Made by a program: the position numbers and the translations under genes. DNA of 64,000 nucleotides from Streptomyces sp. Ag109_O5-10 (lineage in GTDB: Bacteria > Actinomycetota > Actinomycetes > Streptomycetales > Streptomycetaceae), in contig NZ_FNTQ01000001.1 in assembly GCF_900105755.1 (NCBI RefSeq), forward strand, positions 1,798,001 to 1,862,000, in the 5' to 3' direction. The notes under the pieces are model-generated. The model had not been told where the DNA came from. It ran no database searches and worked only from the letters and a program-made list of their open reading frames with translations. Shown here one piece after another: positions 9,746 to 17,700 of this stretch (the stretch's first letter is position 1; every line of letters starts with the position of its first letter).

Positions 9746-9836
9746 CGCTTCTCCCTTCTGTGTCCCCCGGCGATGTGGTCCCCCCAACTGCTCGGCTGTC
9801 TGGTGGATGGACAAATCCAGAGCAGGAGTGATCGAG

Positions 9837-10187
9837 CTACCAGGCACGGGGGCCAGCAGTCCGTTCGCACCGCCTCCGACGGCGGCTGCGGCGGTGATCT
9901 CGACCCGTCAGACGTTGCTTCGATGCGTGATCAGCCCCATCGACCTCGAAGCGCTGCTCCACGTCGGAAAACGGCGTCAAAAGGCCCGTGTCGTGGAACA
10001 TGGCGGACAGGTAGAGAAGCTCCGGGTCGGGCTCCACGCCAAGCCTGTGAGCATGAATGGCGCCGAAGACGAAAACGCGCCGGGAGTGGTGGTAGATGAG
10101 CGGGCTGGTCATCTCCTGCATAAGGCGGGTGGCCTCGGCGACCGCCGCCGTTTCAGGAATCTCCACCCCCGCGATGATCTCGCTCAT
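9837..10187 (-). pseudogene. HD-domain hydrolase, truncated copy
   Basis: ATG at 10187 begins MSEIIAGVEIPETAAVAEAT and follows the intact gene at 16857-17495 closely for 88 residues, including HHSRRVFVFG and FHDTG. After EVDGADHA the sequence diverges into an arginine-rich read-through. Only the first metal-binding histidine and the HD pair are present, so the hydrolase cannot be complete. The break coincides with the left end of a direct repeat. Confidence 0.85.
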
Positions 10188-10385
10188 GACCTCTGCTCCT
10201 CCCGGTATCAGTTGGACAGTGCATCCGTCTTCCACACTGCCGACCACCCGGCGTCCGGCGCTCCCTCGGTCCGGCCATGAGTCACCCGAATCCGGACAGG
10301 CGGGCAGCGGGGTTGTGGGCTCCGCCACGCAGCGGGTGCGATCCTCGTCCATGGCGGATGAAAGTCCTGGACGTCCCCATCGTGG
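9924..10385. repeat. Direct repeat, copy 1 (HD start / AraC start junction)
   Basis: This 460-bp block holds the first 88 codons of the HD gene, the spacer with CGACCACCCGGCGTCCGGCG, and the first codons of the GlxA/AraC-type gene. The same block, in the same orientation, occurs at 17232-17700. In copy 1 the regulator start has lost a base (CGGGTGCGATCC against CGGGTCGCGATCC) and the match ends after about 20 codons. Confidence 0.85.
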
Positions 10386-10455
10386 ACAACCGACTGTGCC
10401 GATGTTTGGCGGGCGGTCGTGTCCTGACGCCAGTCGTACAGCAAGAGGAAGACGC

Positions 10456-11223
10456 ATGATGGAACACCAGCACGCCCGACCCCTTCATGACCGCGTCGTC
10501 ATCGTCACCGGAGCCGGGACTGGGATCGGCCGAGCAACGGCGGTCGCGATGGCCGAAGCGGGGGCGCACGTCCTCGGTGTCGGACGACGCCAGGTGGCCC
10601 TGGAGGAGACTGCCGCCATGCACCCCGGCATCGCGACTCTCGCCACGGACCTGCGCTCGGAGCATGCCCCTGAGCTGATCATCGGTACGGCGATCGACCG
10701 GTGGAAGCAGCTTGACGTGGTGGTGAACAACGCCGGCGCCACCGCACGTGTCTCGTTCGACGAGGTGACACGCTCGCGCATCACCGACCTGTTCGACCTC
10801 AACGTCATCGCACCCACCATGCTCGCCCAGGCAGCGTTGCCTCACCTGCGTCGCAGCAAGGGCTCGATCATCAACATCTCCAGCACCTACGGCCATCGCC
10901 CCCACCCGGGCGGTGCCCACTACGGGGCGACCAAGGCCGCCCTGGAACAGCTGACGCGGACCTGGGCGGTCGAGCTGTCCAGGGACGGGATCAGAGTGAA
11001 TGCCATTGCCCCCGGTCCGACCGAGAGCGAGGCTCTGTACGTCAGCGGACTCACGGAGGAGGAGGTGATGAAGGTCAAGAAGGAGCAGGCATCCCGGATC
11101 CCTCTGGGGAGGAGGGGAGAACCGGAGGAAGTCGCTTCCTGGGTCGTCCACTTCGCAGATCCCACCGCAACGTGGCTGACGGGCCAGGTTCTCACGATCG
11201 ACGGAGGCCTCGAACTCATCTGA
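10456..11223 (+). CDS. SDR-family oxidoreductase
   Basis: ATG at 10456 follows GAGGAAG with good spacing. The 255-residue protein has the classical short-chain dehydrogenase features: VTGAGTGIGRA (cofactor loop, TGxxxGxG) near residue 17, NNAG near 90, IINISSTYG, and YGATK as the YxxxK catalytic pair near 158, followed by IRVNAIAPGPTESE and a C-terminal LTGQVLTIDGGLEL. It probably reduces or oxidises a small carbonyl or alcohol with NAD(P); the substrate cannot be told. It lies just after the truncated HD/AraC repeat copy and is not obviously in an operon. Confidence 0.9.
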   Translation: MMEHQHARPLHDRVVIVTGAGTGIGRATAVAMAEAGAHVLGVGRRQVALEETAAMHPGIATLATDLRSEHAPELIIGTAIDRWKQLDVVVNNAGATARVSFDEVTRSRITDLFDLNVIAPTMLAQAALPHLRRSKGSIINISSTYGHRPHPGGAHYGATKAALEQLTRTWAVELSRDGIRVNAIAPGPTESEALYVSGLTEEEVMKVKKEQASRIPLGRRGEPEEVASWVVHFADPTATWLTGQVLTIDGGLELI

Positions 11224-11227
11224 ATAC

Positions 11228-11466
11228 GCTTTTGCGCTGATCCACCGGGCATCAGGCCCCAGCAGAAATGCGACGGCTGCGGCGAACTCGTCGGCCTCGG
11301 CCATCCCTCCGAGCACGGCACCCATGCTTTCGGCACGCCCTCGGCGAGTACATGCTCGCTCCCGTGCGACGCCGAACGCGGCGACCACGCCGTGTGCCAG
11401 TCGGCAGTTGTCTGTCCAGCCCGGCGTGCGGACCGGTCCGGGCGACACCGCCTTGACCCGATTCCA
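11228..11466 (-). pseudogene. Second SDR oxidoreductase, C-terminal remnant
   Basis: Minus-strand translation reads RVKAVSPGPVRTPGW, a short gap, then MGAVLGGMAEADEFAAAV and AFLLGPDARWIS. This is the end region of a short-chain dehydrogenase (PGPVxTxxW and the xEVAxAVAFL helix). It abuts the stop of the intact SDR on the other strand, and no N-terminal half is visible. Confidence 0.5.
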
Positions 11467-11499
11467 CAGGCGCGAACTCCTCCGGCAGTGTGGTCGACG

Positions 11500-12090
11500 A
11501 CCATAGGAACGGCGGTCGCGGTACAAGAGGTTGGTCAGCTCGGCCGTGTGGTGCTCCCCGGCGGGTCCGCACATGTCCCAGATCGCCGCCGTCACTTGCG
11601 GTTGCGAGGGTCGTCGGCAGGGCTCGCAGCGATTCGGCGGTCCACTCGACCGCCCAGGACAACCGGGCACCGCCGCGGCGAGCACGTTCCGGTGCCGGCG
11701 AGCGGCACGCTGGGCCAGAGCGGCCAGCGCCTCGGGGAAGCGGGTGTGACCCGCAGCGGGCGGTCGTCGCCCTGGACGGTCAGCCGCCGCATCGCGGGCG
11801 ATCCCGGCACAGACGCCAGGCCACGCAGCACAGTGAGTGCCCAGTCGGCCCCACACCACGATCAGGGCCTTCAGCAGATGGTGGGCGTCGTCCAGGCGGG
11901 ATGTAGTCGCTCTTGGTGAGAGCGCGGCGCCCGCCCTTGCAACCCGCGTGTCGGCGCAGCCGGCAGCACAGGCCGGCGGGCAGGCCCGGTTTGGCCGGGC
12001 GGGCATCTGCACGCTGTAGCCCGTGCGGTGCAGCAGCCGCGTGATGACGGAGACGCCGTACGAGAAGTGGCACTTCCGGCCTATCAGCGG
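11500..12090 (-). pseudogene. IS630-type transposase, scrambled remnant
   Basis: Pieces in several minus-strand frames resemble IS630-family transposases: a winged-helix part, FSYGVSVITRLLHRTGYSVQ, and further on HLLKALIVVWGRLGTH and FPEALAALAQRAARR, which recall the second catalytic aspartate block and the C-terminal helix. Frame changes are frequent and no intact frame spans them. Family assignment comes from the order and character of these motifs. Confidence 0.45.
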
Positions 12091-12119
12091 GGTACCAGGA
12101 GCAAGCCGGAAACGTCGAT

Positions 12120-12310
12120 GCCGTCCCTGCACCTGCACCTGCGCCAGGCCAGCCACGTGCACGTCAAACCGCTGCTGTTCCAGCAGGTTCTGGCCGAGAC
12201 AGAGTGGCGAAGAAGCCGGCGGACGAGGACCGGCGCGGTCTGACCGCCCTGTTCAGGCCCAACGTCAACCCGTACGGCACCTTCCGCCCGGACAAGCGGG
12301 GGCGCGATCC
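12120..12310 (+). pseudogene. Tn3-family transposase, C-terminal remnant
   Basis: Plus-strand frames give HVHVKPLLFQQVLAETEW and then, after a frame change at about 12204, DEDRRGLTALFRPNVNPYG. These correspond to the C-terminal end of Tn3-type transposases (LVHVNTLL, LTDEDRRALTPLFW, HVNPYGRF). Only about 60 codons survive. No res site or resolvase was seen nearby. Confidence 0.55.
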
Positions 12311-12360
12311 GCTCCCTGGCCGTTCCCCGTGGACGTACGTACGTCGTCGGATGCCTCCGC

Positions 12361-12389
12361 CTTGTGCGAGCCGGGGCGGCTCGCACAAG
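12361..12389. terminator. Perfect 12-bp-stem hairpin
   Basis: CTTGTGCGAGCC, a 5-base loop GGGGC, then GGCTCGCACAAG. The stem is perfect and GC-rich. It sits between the Tn3 and IS3 fragments. No T-run follows on either strand, so it is a candidate factor-independent terminator of the Streptomyces kind or an element end. Its function is unproven. Confidence 0.4.
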
Positions 12390-12402
12390 CCGCCCGGCTG
12401 AT

Positions 12403-12735
12403 GGGCCTTGACCCGGATTCTTGGACACGGGCTATGCGGCTTGGGCCAGGGTGGTTGGTGTTGTGTCGAGTGCTCTCTCGTAGGCGATGGGACTCCGTTG
12501 TCCGAGGTGGGAATGACGGCGTCGGGTGTTGTAGCGGTTGAGCCAGCGGAACGCGTCGAGATGGGCCTCGCGTTCGCTGGACCAGTGCTTTCGTCCCTGA
12601 AGAGTCTCTCGTTTGAACGTCGCGTTGAAGGACTCGGCGAGCGCGTTGTCCGCCGAGCTGCCGATCGCGCTCATGGACCGGCGGACGCCGGCCTGGCGGC
12701 AGGCGTCGGCGAAGGCCCGGCTGGTGTACTGGGCG
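12403..12735 (-). pseudogene. IS3-family OrfB transposase, C-terminal remnant
   Basis: The minus strand reads YTSRAFADACRQAGVRRSMS, DNALAESFNATFKRETLQ, then RRHSHLGQRSPIAYERAL and the stop at 12432. This is the end of the DDE domain of IS3 OrfB proteins with the last catalytic glutamate. The bases after the stop, TCCAAGAATCCGGGTCAA, are repeated at 50053-50070 and look like the right terminal inverted repeat. The first two thirds of the gene are missing. Confidence 0.85.
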
Positions 12736-12742
12736 AGTTCAA

Positions 12743-12865
12743 CCAGTCGTTGCAACACCGGGCTGTTGCAGCGAGCGTAGCTGCTCTTCGAAGACCTCGG
12801 CCGGTGTCCGCCAACCGAGGACCTTGCGGGGGGCGCGCTCCGGCAGGGGCGGGGCTCGTGAAGAG
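12743..12865 (-). pseudogene. IS30-type transposase, last 37 codons
   Basis: Minus-strand LPERAPRKVLGWRTPAEVF and EEQLRSLQQPGVATTG followed by a stop resemble the C-terminus of IS30-family transposases (RPRKTLGWRTPAE). The TTGCAACGACTGGTTGAACT after the stop resembles the end of an IS30-type element. It is joined directly to the IS3 remnant. Confidence 0.6.
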
Positions 12866-12894
12866 TGTTGCCGCCCCGCTGCATGCCCCGGGGG

Positions 12895-13359
12895 TTACGA
12901 CTTCGGGTCGTCGACCTTGAGCTTGGCGCCGGTGTCGGAGACGAAGACGACCAGGAGCTTTGCCGGCCTGGTCCGGCTGGTGTTCTCGGTGAGGACATGG
13001 TGGGCGCCCGGCTGCTCGACCCAGTTCTCGCCCTGGTGGTAGGTAGTCACGGGCTTGCCGTCGAGCTGGCTGCGCACGGTGCCTTCGAGGACGTAGGCGT
13101 AGACGAACGCCTGGCCGTGCCGGTGCGGCAGCGCGCTTGCGTTGGGCGGGAAGGCGACGATCGCTGAGGTGAACGTCTTACCCTTCACATTCGGAAGGGC
13201 CTGCTGGAGCAGCGGTGTGAAGGTTTCGACGGGGCGCGTCGATGCTGCGACCGTCGCCTGCGCCTTGGCGTGGGCGGGCTGGTCGGAGGCCGAGCAGGCC
13301 GTGGTCCCGGTCAGCGTGGCCGCAGCCAGCAGGCCGGCGGCGATTCGCATTCCGATCAC
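12895..13359 (-). CDS. Secreted cupin-domain lipoprotein
   Basis: GTG at 13359 lies seven bases after AAGGAG. The 154-residue product begins with a lipoprotein signal, IAAGLLAAATLTGTTACS, so the Cys near residue 22 would be lipidated. Residues about 60-145 form a cupin barrel: ALPHRHGQAFVYAYVLEG (motif 1, with HxH and a spaced E/Y) and NWVEQPGAHHVLTENTS (motif 2 with His). It is likely an extracytoplasmic small-molecule binding or metal enzyme. It begins 15 bp after the oxidoreductase gene and should be co-transcribed with it, possibly from the ECF41-type promoter at 14448-14474. Confidence 0.85.
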   Translation of the reverse strand: MIGMRIAAGLLAAATLTGTTACSASDQPAHAKAQATVAASTRPVETFTPLLQQALPNVKGKTFTSAIVAFPPNASALPHRHGQAFVYAYVLEGTVRSQLDGKPVTTYHQGENWVEQPGAHHVLTENTSRTRPAKLLVVFVSDTGAKLKVDDPKS

Positions 13360-13374
13360 GATGGGTCTCCTTAT

Positions 13375-14295
13375 TCAGTCTTCCGTGACGCGGATGATCG
13401 TCTTGCCGGGGGTGCGCTTGCCGGGGGCGAACGCGTCGGCTGCCTCGGCGAGGGGCCGCACCGCACCGACGACCGGTTTGAGCCGGCCGTCCCTCAGTCG
13501 CGTGGCCAGGTCGGCGAGCCGGGCGCGGTCGGGTTCGACGACGAAGAAGATTGCACGCCCGTCCTTGGGCTGGACCTTGGGCGGCATGACGATGGAGACG
13601 AGCGTGCCACCGGCCCGGACGAGGGCGGCCGAGCGGTCGAGGATGTCGCCGCCGATCACGTCGAACACGACGTCGGCCTCGCCGGCGTCCTCCAGCTTCT
13701 CGGCCTGAAGGTCGATGAAGGTGTCGACGCCGAGTGCGAGTGCCCTGTCCCTGCCTGAGGCGCGGCCGGTGCCGATGACGCGGGCGCCGGCTTCGCGGGC
13801 GAGCTGTACCGCGATCGATCCGACGCCGCCCGTGGCGCCGTGGATCAGGACGGTCTGGCCTGTGGTGAGGCGGCCGTGGTCGAACAGGCCCTGCCAGGCG
13901 GTCAGCCCCGAGATGGGCAGTGCGACGGCCATGGTGTGGTCGACGTCCGCCGGCAGCGGGGCGAGGTTGCGGGCCTCCACCGCGGTGTACTCGGCGAGGG
14001 TGCCGTCGCGGGTCCAGTCGGCCAGGCCGAACACCCGCTGTCCGACGCTCAGGCCGGTGGTGCCGTACCCCAGTTCCACGACGACACCGGACAGCTCGTG
14101 CCCGGGCACGCTCGGCGTCCGGTCGCGGCCGGCGCGATCGGTCCACGTGGCGGGCCAGTCCAGCTCGCCAGGGGTGAAGCCGGCGGCGTGCACCCTCACG
14201 ATGACGTCGTTCTCGGCCGCGTGAGGGTAGGGAATGTCCGTCAAGGACATCCCGGCAAGACCTGCGTCACGGTCTCGCACAGTGATGGCTTGCAT
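13375..14295 (-). CDS. NADP-dependent quinone-reductase-like alcohol dehydrogenase
   Basis: ATG at 14295 follows AAGGATCTGT. The 306-residue protein begins MQAITVRDRDAG. It has the GroES-like half with VRVHAAGFTPGELDWP and VPGHELSGVVVELG, and the Rossmann half with VLIHGATGGVGSIAVQLAR (NADP loop GxGxxG-like) and the C-terminal GKTIIRV strand. The catalytic zinc ligands of true alcohol dehydrogenases are not evident, so a zinc-free quinone oxidoreductase type is more likely. The gene lies between an ECF41 sigma factor and a cupin lipoprotein. Oxidoreductases are among the known partners of ECF41 factors. Confidence 0.88.
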   Translation of the reverse strand: MQAITVRDRDAGLAGMSLTDIPYPHAAENDVIVRVHAAGFTPGELDWPATWTDRAGRDRTPSVPGHELSGVVVELGYGTTGLSVGQRVFGLADWTRDGTLAEYTAVEARNLAPLPADVDHTMAVALPISGLTAWQGLFDHGRLTTGQTVLIHGATGGVGSIAVQLAREAGARVIGTGRASGRDRALALGVDTFIDLQAEKLEDAGEADVVFDVIGGDILDRSAALVRAGGTLVSIVMPPKVQPKDGRAIFFVVEPDRARLADLATRLRDGRLKPVVGAVRPLAEAADAFAPGKRTPGKTIIRVTED

Positions 14296-14447
14296 ACAGA
14301 TCCTTACTGGGAGGGGCGACCCGAGTGCACAGCGCACCCGCGCGCGGGGCTCACGGCGGCTGCAGGTGGATGTATGCCGTTCTGCATGATCGATCTCACC
14401 TGCTCGCGCGTATTCCTTCGTCGCCCGTTATGCGTTCTCGGCAGGGA

Positions 14448-14474
14448 GACGAGACAGCCCCTCCGTGTGTGACA
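14448..14474 (-). promoter_or_regulatory. Predicted ECF41 promoter for the oxidoreductase-cupin operon
   Basis: On the minus strand TGTCACA (14468-14474) is followed after exactly 16 bases by CGTC (14448-14451). This equals the ECF41 consensus TGTCACA-N16-CGTC as I recall it from published work on that group. It lies just past the stop of the ECF41-type gene (14477) and about 150 bases before the oxidoreductase start, in the right orientation. Confidence 0.75.
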
Positions 14475-14476
14475 GC

Positions 14477-15367
14477 TCAGACGCGCACCAGTTTGTCGGG
14501 GTTTATGACCCTGCGGTACGCGGTGATCAGACCATCTGTGATCTGCACCGTGTCGACGGAGTAGACCCGTCCTTCCCGGTGGAACACGAGGGCCAGCTCG
14601 CCGCCGACCTCCGCGAAGCCGATGCGGTCCGGTCGCCACCGACGCCCCGTACGCACCATGACCTCGGCGACGCGCTCGCCGCCGTGGATGAGCTTGCGTG
14701 CCGCCGAGATCTTGCCGCCGCCGTCGGTGACGTAGACCGCGTCCGGGTGCAGGAGCCTGACCAGGCCGGCCAGGTCCCCGGCCTCGTAGGCGGCGCGAAA
14801 CACCTTGAGGACCCGTTCGCGCTCTGCCTTCGACGCCTGCGGCGTGGACTGCTTCGCCTTGGCCACCCGCCGTCGTGCCCGCGAGGCGAGCTGCCGGGCG
14901 CCCGGCACGGAGACGTTCAGCACTTCGGCGATCCGGCCGAACTCAAGGCCGAAGACATCGTGCAGGACGAAGGCCACCCGCTCCGGCGGGCTCAGCTCTT
15001 CCATGATCAGGAGCATCGCCGAGCTGACGGACTCGTCGACGAGTACCGGCTGCGACGCGTCCGGTCCTGTCAGCAGCGGCTCCGGCAGCCACGGCCCGAC
15101 ATAGGTCTCCCGGCGGAAGCGGGCGCTCTTGACGATGTCGTACGACCGTCGCGCGGCCACCGTCACCAGCCAGGCCCGCAGATCATCGATTTCCCGCAGT
15201 TCCGCTCCGGCCGCCCGCAGCCACACGTCCTGGGTGACATCCTCGGCATCGGCCACAGTCCCCAGCAGCCGGTAGGCCACCCCGAAGACCGCGGGCCGGT
15301 GCCTCTCCCATTCGGCTCCGAGCAGGTCCTCCTGCCCAGACCGTCCGGGCCCGTGCCCATCACCCAT
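14477..15367 (-). CDS. ECF41-type (SigJ-like) sigma factor
   Basis: ATG at 15367 follows GGAGGAGG; a TTG at 15388 is an alternative. The 296-residue protein has region 2 (FGVAYRLLGTVADAEDVTQD), region 4 (LSPPERVAFVLHDVFGLEF) and a C-terminal SnoaL-like extension. The three signatures of group ECF41 are visible: WLPEPL after region 2, DGGGK in the extension and NPDKL at the very end. In this group the extension both inhibits and activates the factor, without a separate anti-sigma protein. The oxidoreductase downstream carries the matching promoter, so it is the likely regulon. Autoregulation is possible through a weaker site at 15410-15436. Confidence 0.92.
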   Translation of the reverse strand: MGDGHGPGRSGQEDLLGAEWERHRPAVFGVAYRLLGTVADAEDVTQDVWLRAAGAELREIDDLRAWLVTVAARRSYDIVKSARFRRETYVGPWLPEPLLTGPDASQPVLVDESVSSAMLLIMEELSPPERVAFVLHDVFGLEFGRIAEVLNVSVPGARQLASRARRRVAKAKQSTPQASKAERERVLKVFRAAYEAGDLAGLVRLLHPDAVYVTDGGGKISAARKLIHGGERVAEVMVRTGRRWRPDRIGFAEVGGELALVFHREGRVYSVDTVQITDGLITAYRRVINPDKLVRV

Positions 15368-15409
15368 ACGGATCGCAACCTCCTCCAACCTGCGGGGCCA
15401 GCGTAGTTA

Positions 15410-15436
15410 GCCGATTTCAGGACGTGCGCTCTGACA
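15410..15436 (-). promoter_or_regulatory. Possible degenerate ECF41 promoter of the sigma gene
   Basis: Minus-strand TGTCAGA (15430-15436), 16 bases, then CGGC (15410-15413). Two of eleven consensus bases differ from TGTCACA-N16-CGTC. The spacing is exact and the site lies 43 bases before the chosen ATG, which fits autoregulation, but a chance match is possible. Confidence 0.4.
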
Positions 15437-15559
15437 CGGCGGTCGTAAGTCGTGAGCAAGCTGCTCCGGGGCTGCTGCCTGCCGGCGTACGGCGGTATTT
15501 CATGGTGGGGCCACTCTGCCTGGGGGCAACCCCACCGGAACCGACTCGATGCGACACGC

Positions 15560-16831
15560 TCAGCAGCGGGTCAGTTCGCTGCGAGGCTCGCATTCCCCGG
15601 CCGTCCGCATCGGGTCTCCGGTCGGCCGGTGAGCTCGCGATCGTCCGGCGTGGAGGGCCGCAGCCACGGACAGCGCCCCGACGAAGCCGACGTACAGGTA
15701 GCCCGTGGTCTCCAGTCCCCATGAGGGCGCCGCGAGCCCGGCCGCGAGGGACGGAAGACTCAACGCCGCATAGCTGATCACGTACACGGCCGAGAAGACC
15801 TCCGACCGCGACTTCGCGGTGGTGACCGCGCTGATGGCGCGGAGGCTCCCGTTGAACGTCAGGCCGACGCCCAGCCCCGCTACGACCGATCCGCCCACGT
15901 ATACGACCAGCGACGCAACAGCGATGGCCACCGCCAGTCCGAACGCACCCAGAGTCAGGAGAACCGCCCCCAGCAAGCTGGCGAGCCGTGCCGTATGCCG
16001 AACTGACCACACCCCGCCCACACTGTTGGCCAGAAACAGCGCCGCAATGCTGAGCCCGCCCGCAGCACCGGACCGCACATGCAGGACGTTCCTCACCAGG
16101 GAGGGAGTGAGCGAAAGGAACAGACCCGTGACGGCCCACCCCGCGACGAGGGCGGGAACCGAGGCGAGGAACGCCGGCCGGGCCTCCCGAGGAACCCGGA
16201 CTCTCGGTCGCAACGACGCCAGCCGAAACGCTCGCGGGGCGAGTGTCTCAGGGATCCTGAGGATGACCGCGGCCAGAACGACGAAGGTCAGCGTAAGGAC
16301 CGGAAAGACATACGCATCGGGACGTGAAGTCAACTGAAGCAGCAACCCCACGACTCCGGCACCGGTGGCCATGCCGGTACTCGTGCCCACCGCTGTCATC
16401 GTCGGCCCCAGCTGCGGACGTCGCTCGGGTGAGAGGTCGACCAGTCCGGCGGCAAGACCGCCCGTGGCCGTCCCCGTGGCGATGCCCTGCACCACCCGGG
16501 CGATCAGGAGGGAGACGATACCGTCGGCCGTCCAGAAGACCGCCGTGCTGGCCGCCGCCACCAGAAGGGCGGCGACCAGCACGGGGCGGCGCCCCAGGTG
16601 GTCGCTCAGCGATCCGACCGTCAGCAACGCGCCGAGCAGACCGACGACGTACACCGCGAAGACCACCGCCAGCATCGTGACCGACAGGCCCCAGCGCTCC
16701 TGGTACAGCGGGTAGATCGGTGACGGTGCGCTTGCCGTGGCCATCATCACCACAGTGACACAGACCAGCACGGCGAAGGCCGGACCTCGTCCGAGACGAC
16801 GCCCGTCGCGGGAGCGACTCGCACGTTTCAT
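15560..16831 (-). CDS. MFS transporter
   Basis: ATG at 16831 follows GAGG. The 423-residue protein has about twelve membrane helices, beginning FAVLVCVTVVMMATASAPSP. The loop 2-3 motif of the major facilitator family is clear: GSLSDHLGRRPVLVAALLV. A central loop near residues 195-215 (IPETLAPRAFRLASLRPR) separates the halves. It is probably a drug or metabolite exporter; the substrate is unknown. It starts 25 bp after the HD gene and should share its transcript. The regulator divergent from the HD gene could control both (inference). Confidence 0.9.
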   Translation of the reverse strand: MKRASRSRDGRRLGRGPAFAVLVCVTVVMMATASAPSPIYPLYQERWGLSVTMLAVVFAVYVVGLLGALLTVGSLSDHLGRRPVLVAALLVAAASTAVFWTADGIVSLLIARVVQGIATGTATGGLAAGLVDLSPERRPQLGPTMTAVGTSTGMATGAGVVGLLLQLTSRPDAYVFPVLTLTFVVLAAVILRIPETLAPRAFRLASLRPRVRVPREARPAFLASVPALVAGWAVTGLFLSLTPSLVRNVLHVRSGAAGGLSIAALFLANSVGGVWSVRHTARLASLLGAVLLTLGAFGLAVAIAVASLVVYVGGSVVAGLGVGLTFNGSLRAISAVTTAKSRSEVFSAVYVISYAALSLPSLAAGLAAPSWGLETTGYLYVGFVGALSVAAALHAGRSRAHRPTGDPMRTAGECEPRSELTRC

Positions 16832-16856
16832 CACGTTGCCTCTTCTGGCGTCCTGA

Positions 16857-17495
16857 TCAGCTCGGCCAGGGAGCGCCCAGCATGCGCTCGACCGTGGTGG
16901 TGCGACGGAAGCCGGGAATGAAGTGCTCCAGCACATCCGAATTCACGGTTCCGTTCGTGGTCTCCGGGCGGTACTTGAGTCCGTCGACGTAGGCCTGCAG
17001 GAACTCGTTCTTGAAGTCGCCCCGCGGATGGACGGCGGTGATTTCGTCCACCTGGCTGCGATCCAGCTCGTCCAGACCGAAGCCGAGCACGTCCGTCAGA
17101 ACCCCGGAGTACGTGATGGCGATCTCCGGGCCCATCCGGCCGGGAATTCCCGGGGTCGTGTGCAGCGCGATCGCCGTCCACACCACGTCGGCGGCCGCGG
17201 CCGGGAAGCCGTGGTCGAGCATGAACTTGCGTGCGTGGTCGGCTCCATCGACCTCGAAGCGCTGCTCGACGTCGGAAAACGGCGTCAAGAGGCCGGTGTC
17301 GTGGAACATGGCGGACAGGTAGAGAAGCTCCGGGTCGGGCTCCAAACCGAGCCTGTGAGCATGCAGGGCGCCGAAGACGAAAACGCGCCGGGAGTGGTGG
17401 TAGATGAGGGGGCTGGTCATCTCCTGCATGAGGCGGGTGGCCTCGGCGACCGCCGCCGTTTCGGGAATCTCCACCCCCGCGATGATCTTGCTCAT
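16857..17495 (-). CDS. HD-domain hydrolase, cyanamide-hydratase-like
   Basis: ATG at 17495 follows AAGGAG and opens a 212-residue protein. Metal-binding residues of the HD superfamily are in order: YHHSRRVFVFG, LSAMFHDTGLL, WTAIALHTTPG and GVLTDVLG. The pattern LIYHHSRRVFVFG and FHDTG recalls the cyanamide hydratase group, which would be a urea-forming hydratase, but other HD hydrolases are possible. It is divergent from the GlxA/AraC regulator and in front of the MFS gene. Its first 88 codons are duplicated at 9924-10187. Confidence 0.8.
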   Translation of the reverse strand: MSKIIAGVEIPETAAVAEATRLMQEMTSPLIYHHSRRVFVFGALHAHRLGLEPDPELLYLSAMFHDTGLLTPFSDVEQRFEVDGADHARKFMLDHGFPAAAADVVWTAIALHTTPGIPGRMGPEIAITYSGVLTDVLGFGLDELDRSQVDEITAVHPRGDFKNEFLQAYVDGLKYRPETTNGTVNSDVLEHFIPGFRRTTTVERMLGAPWPS

Positions 17496-17700
17496 GACCT
17501 CTGCTCCTTCCGGTATCGGTGTGTTACGAATGGACGGTGCGTCCGTCTTCCACCCTGCCGACCACCCGGCGTCCGGCGCTCCCTCGGTCCGGCCATGAGT
17601 CACCCGAATCCGGACAGGCGGGCAGCGGGGTTGTGGGCTCCACCACGCATCGGGTCGCGATCCTCGTCTACGACGGGGTCAAACTCCTGGACGTCGTCGG
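17232..17700. repeat. Direct repeat, copy 2 (intact HD/AraC junction)
   Basis: This is the complete parent of the block at 9924-10385, in the same orientation and 7.3 kb away. It contains the start of the HD gene, the divergent spacer and the start of the regulator gene, all intact. It is likely the original, because here both genes continue normally on either side. Confidence 0.85.

Noticed and set aside
10282..12162. 626-residue minus-strand frame
   Set aside because: It is the antisense of the SDR gene joined to scrambled transposase remnants. Only short parts of it (11228-11466 and the IS630-like pieces) carry protein signal.
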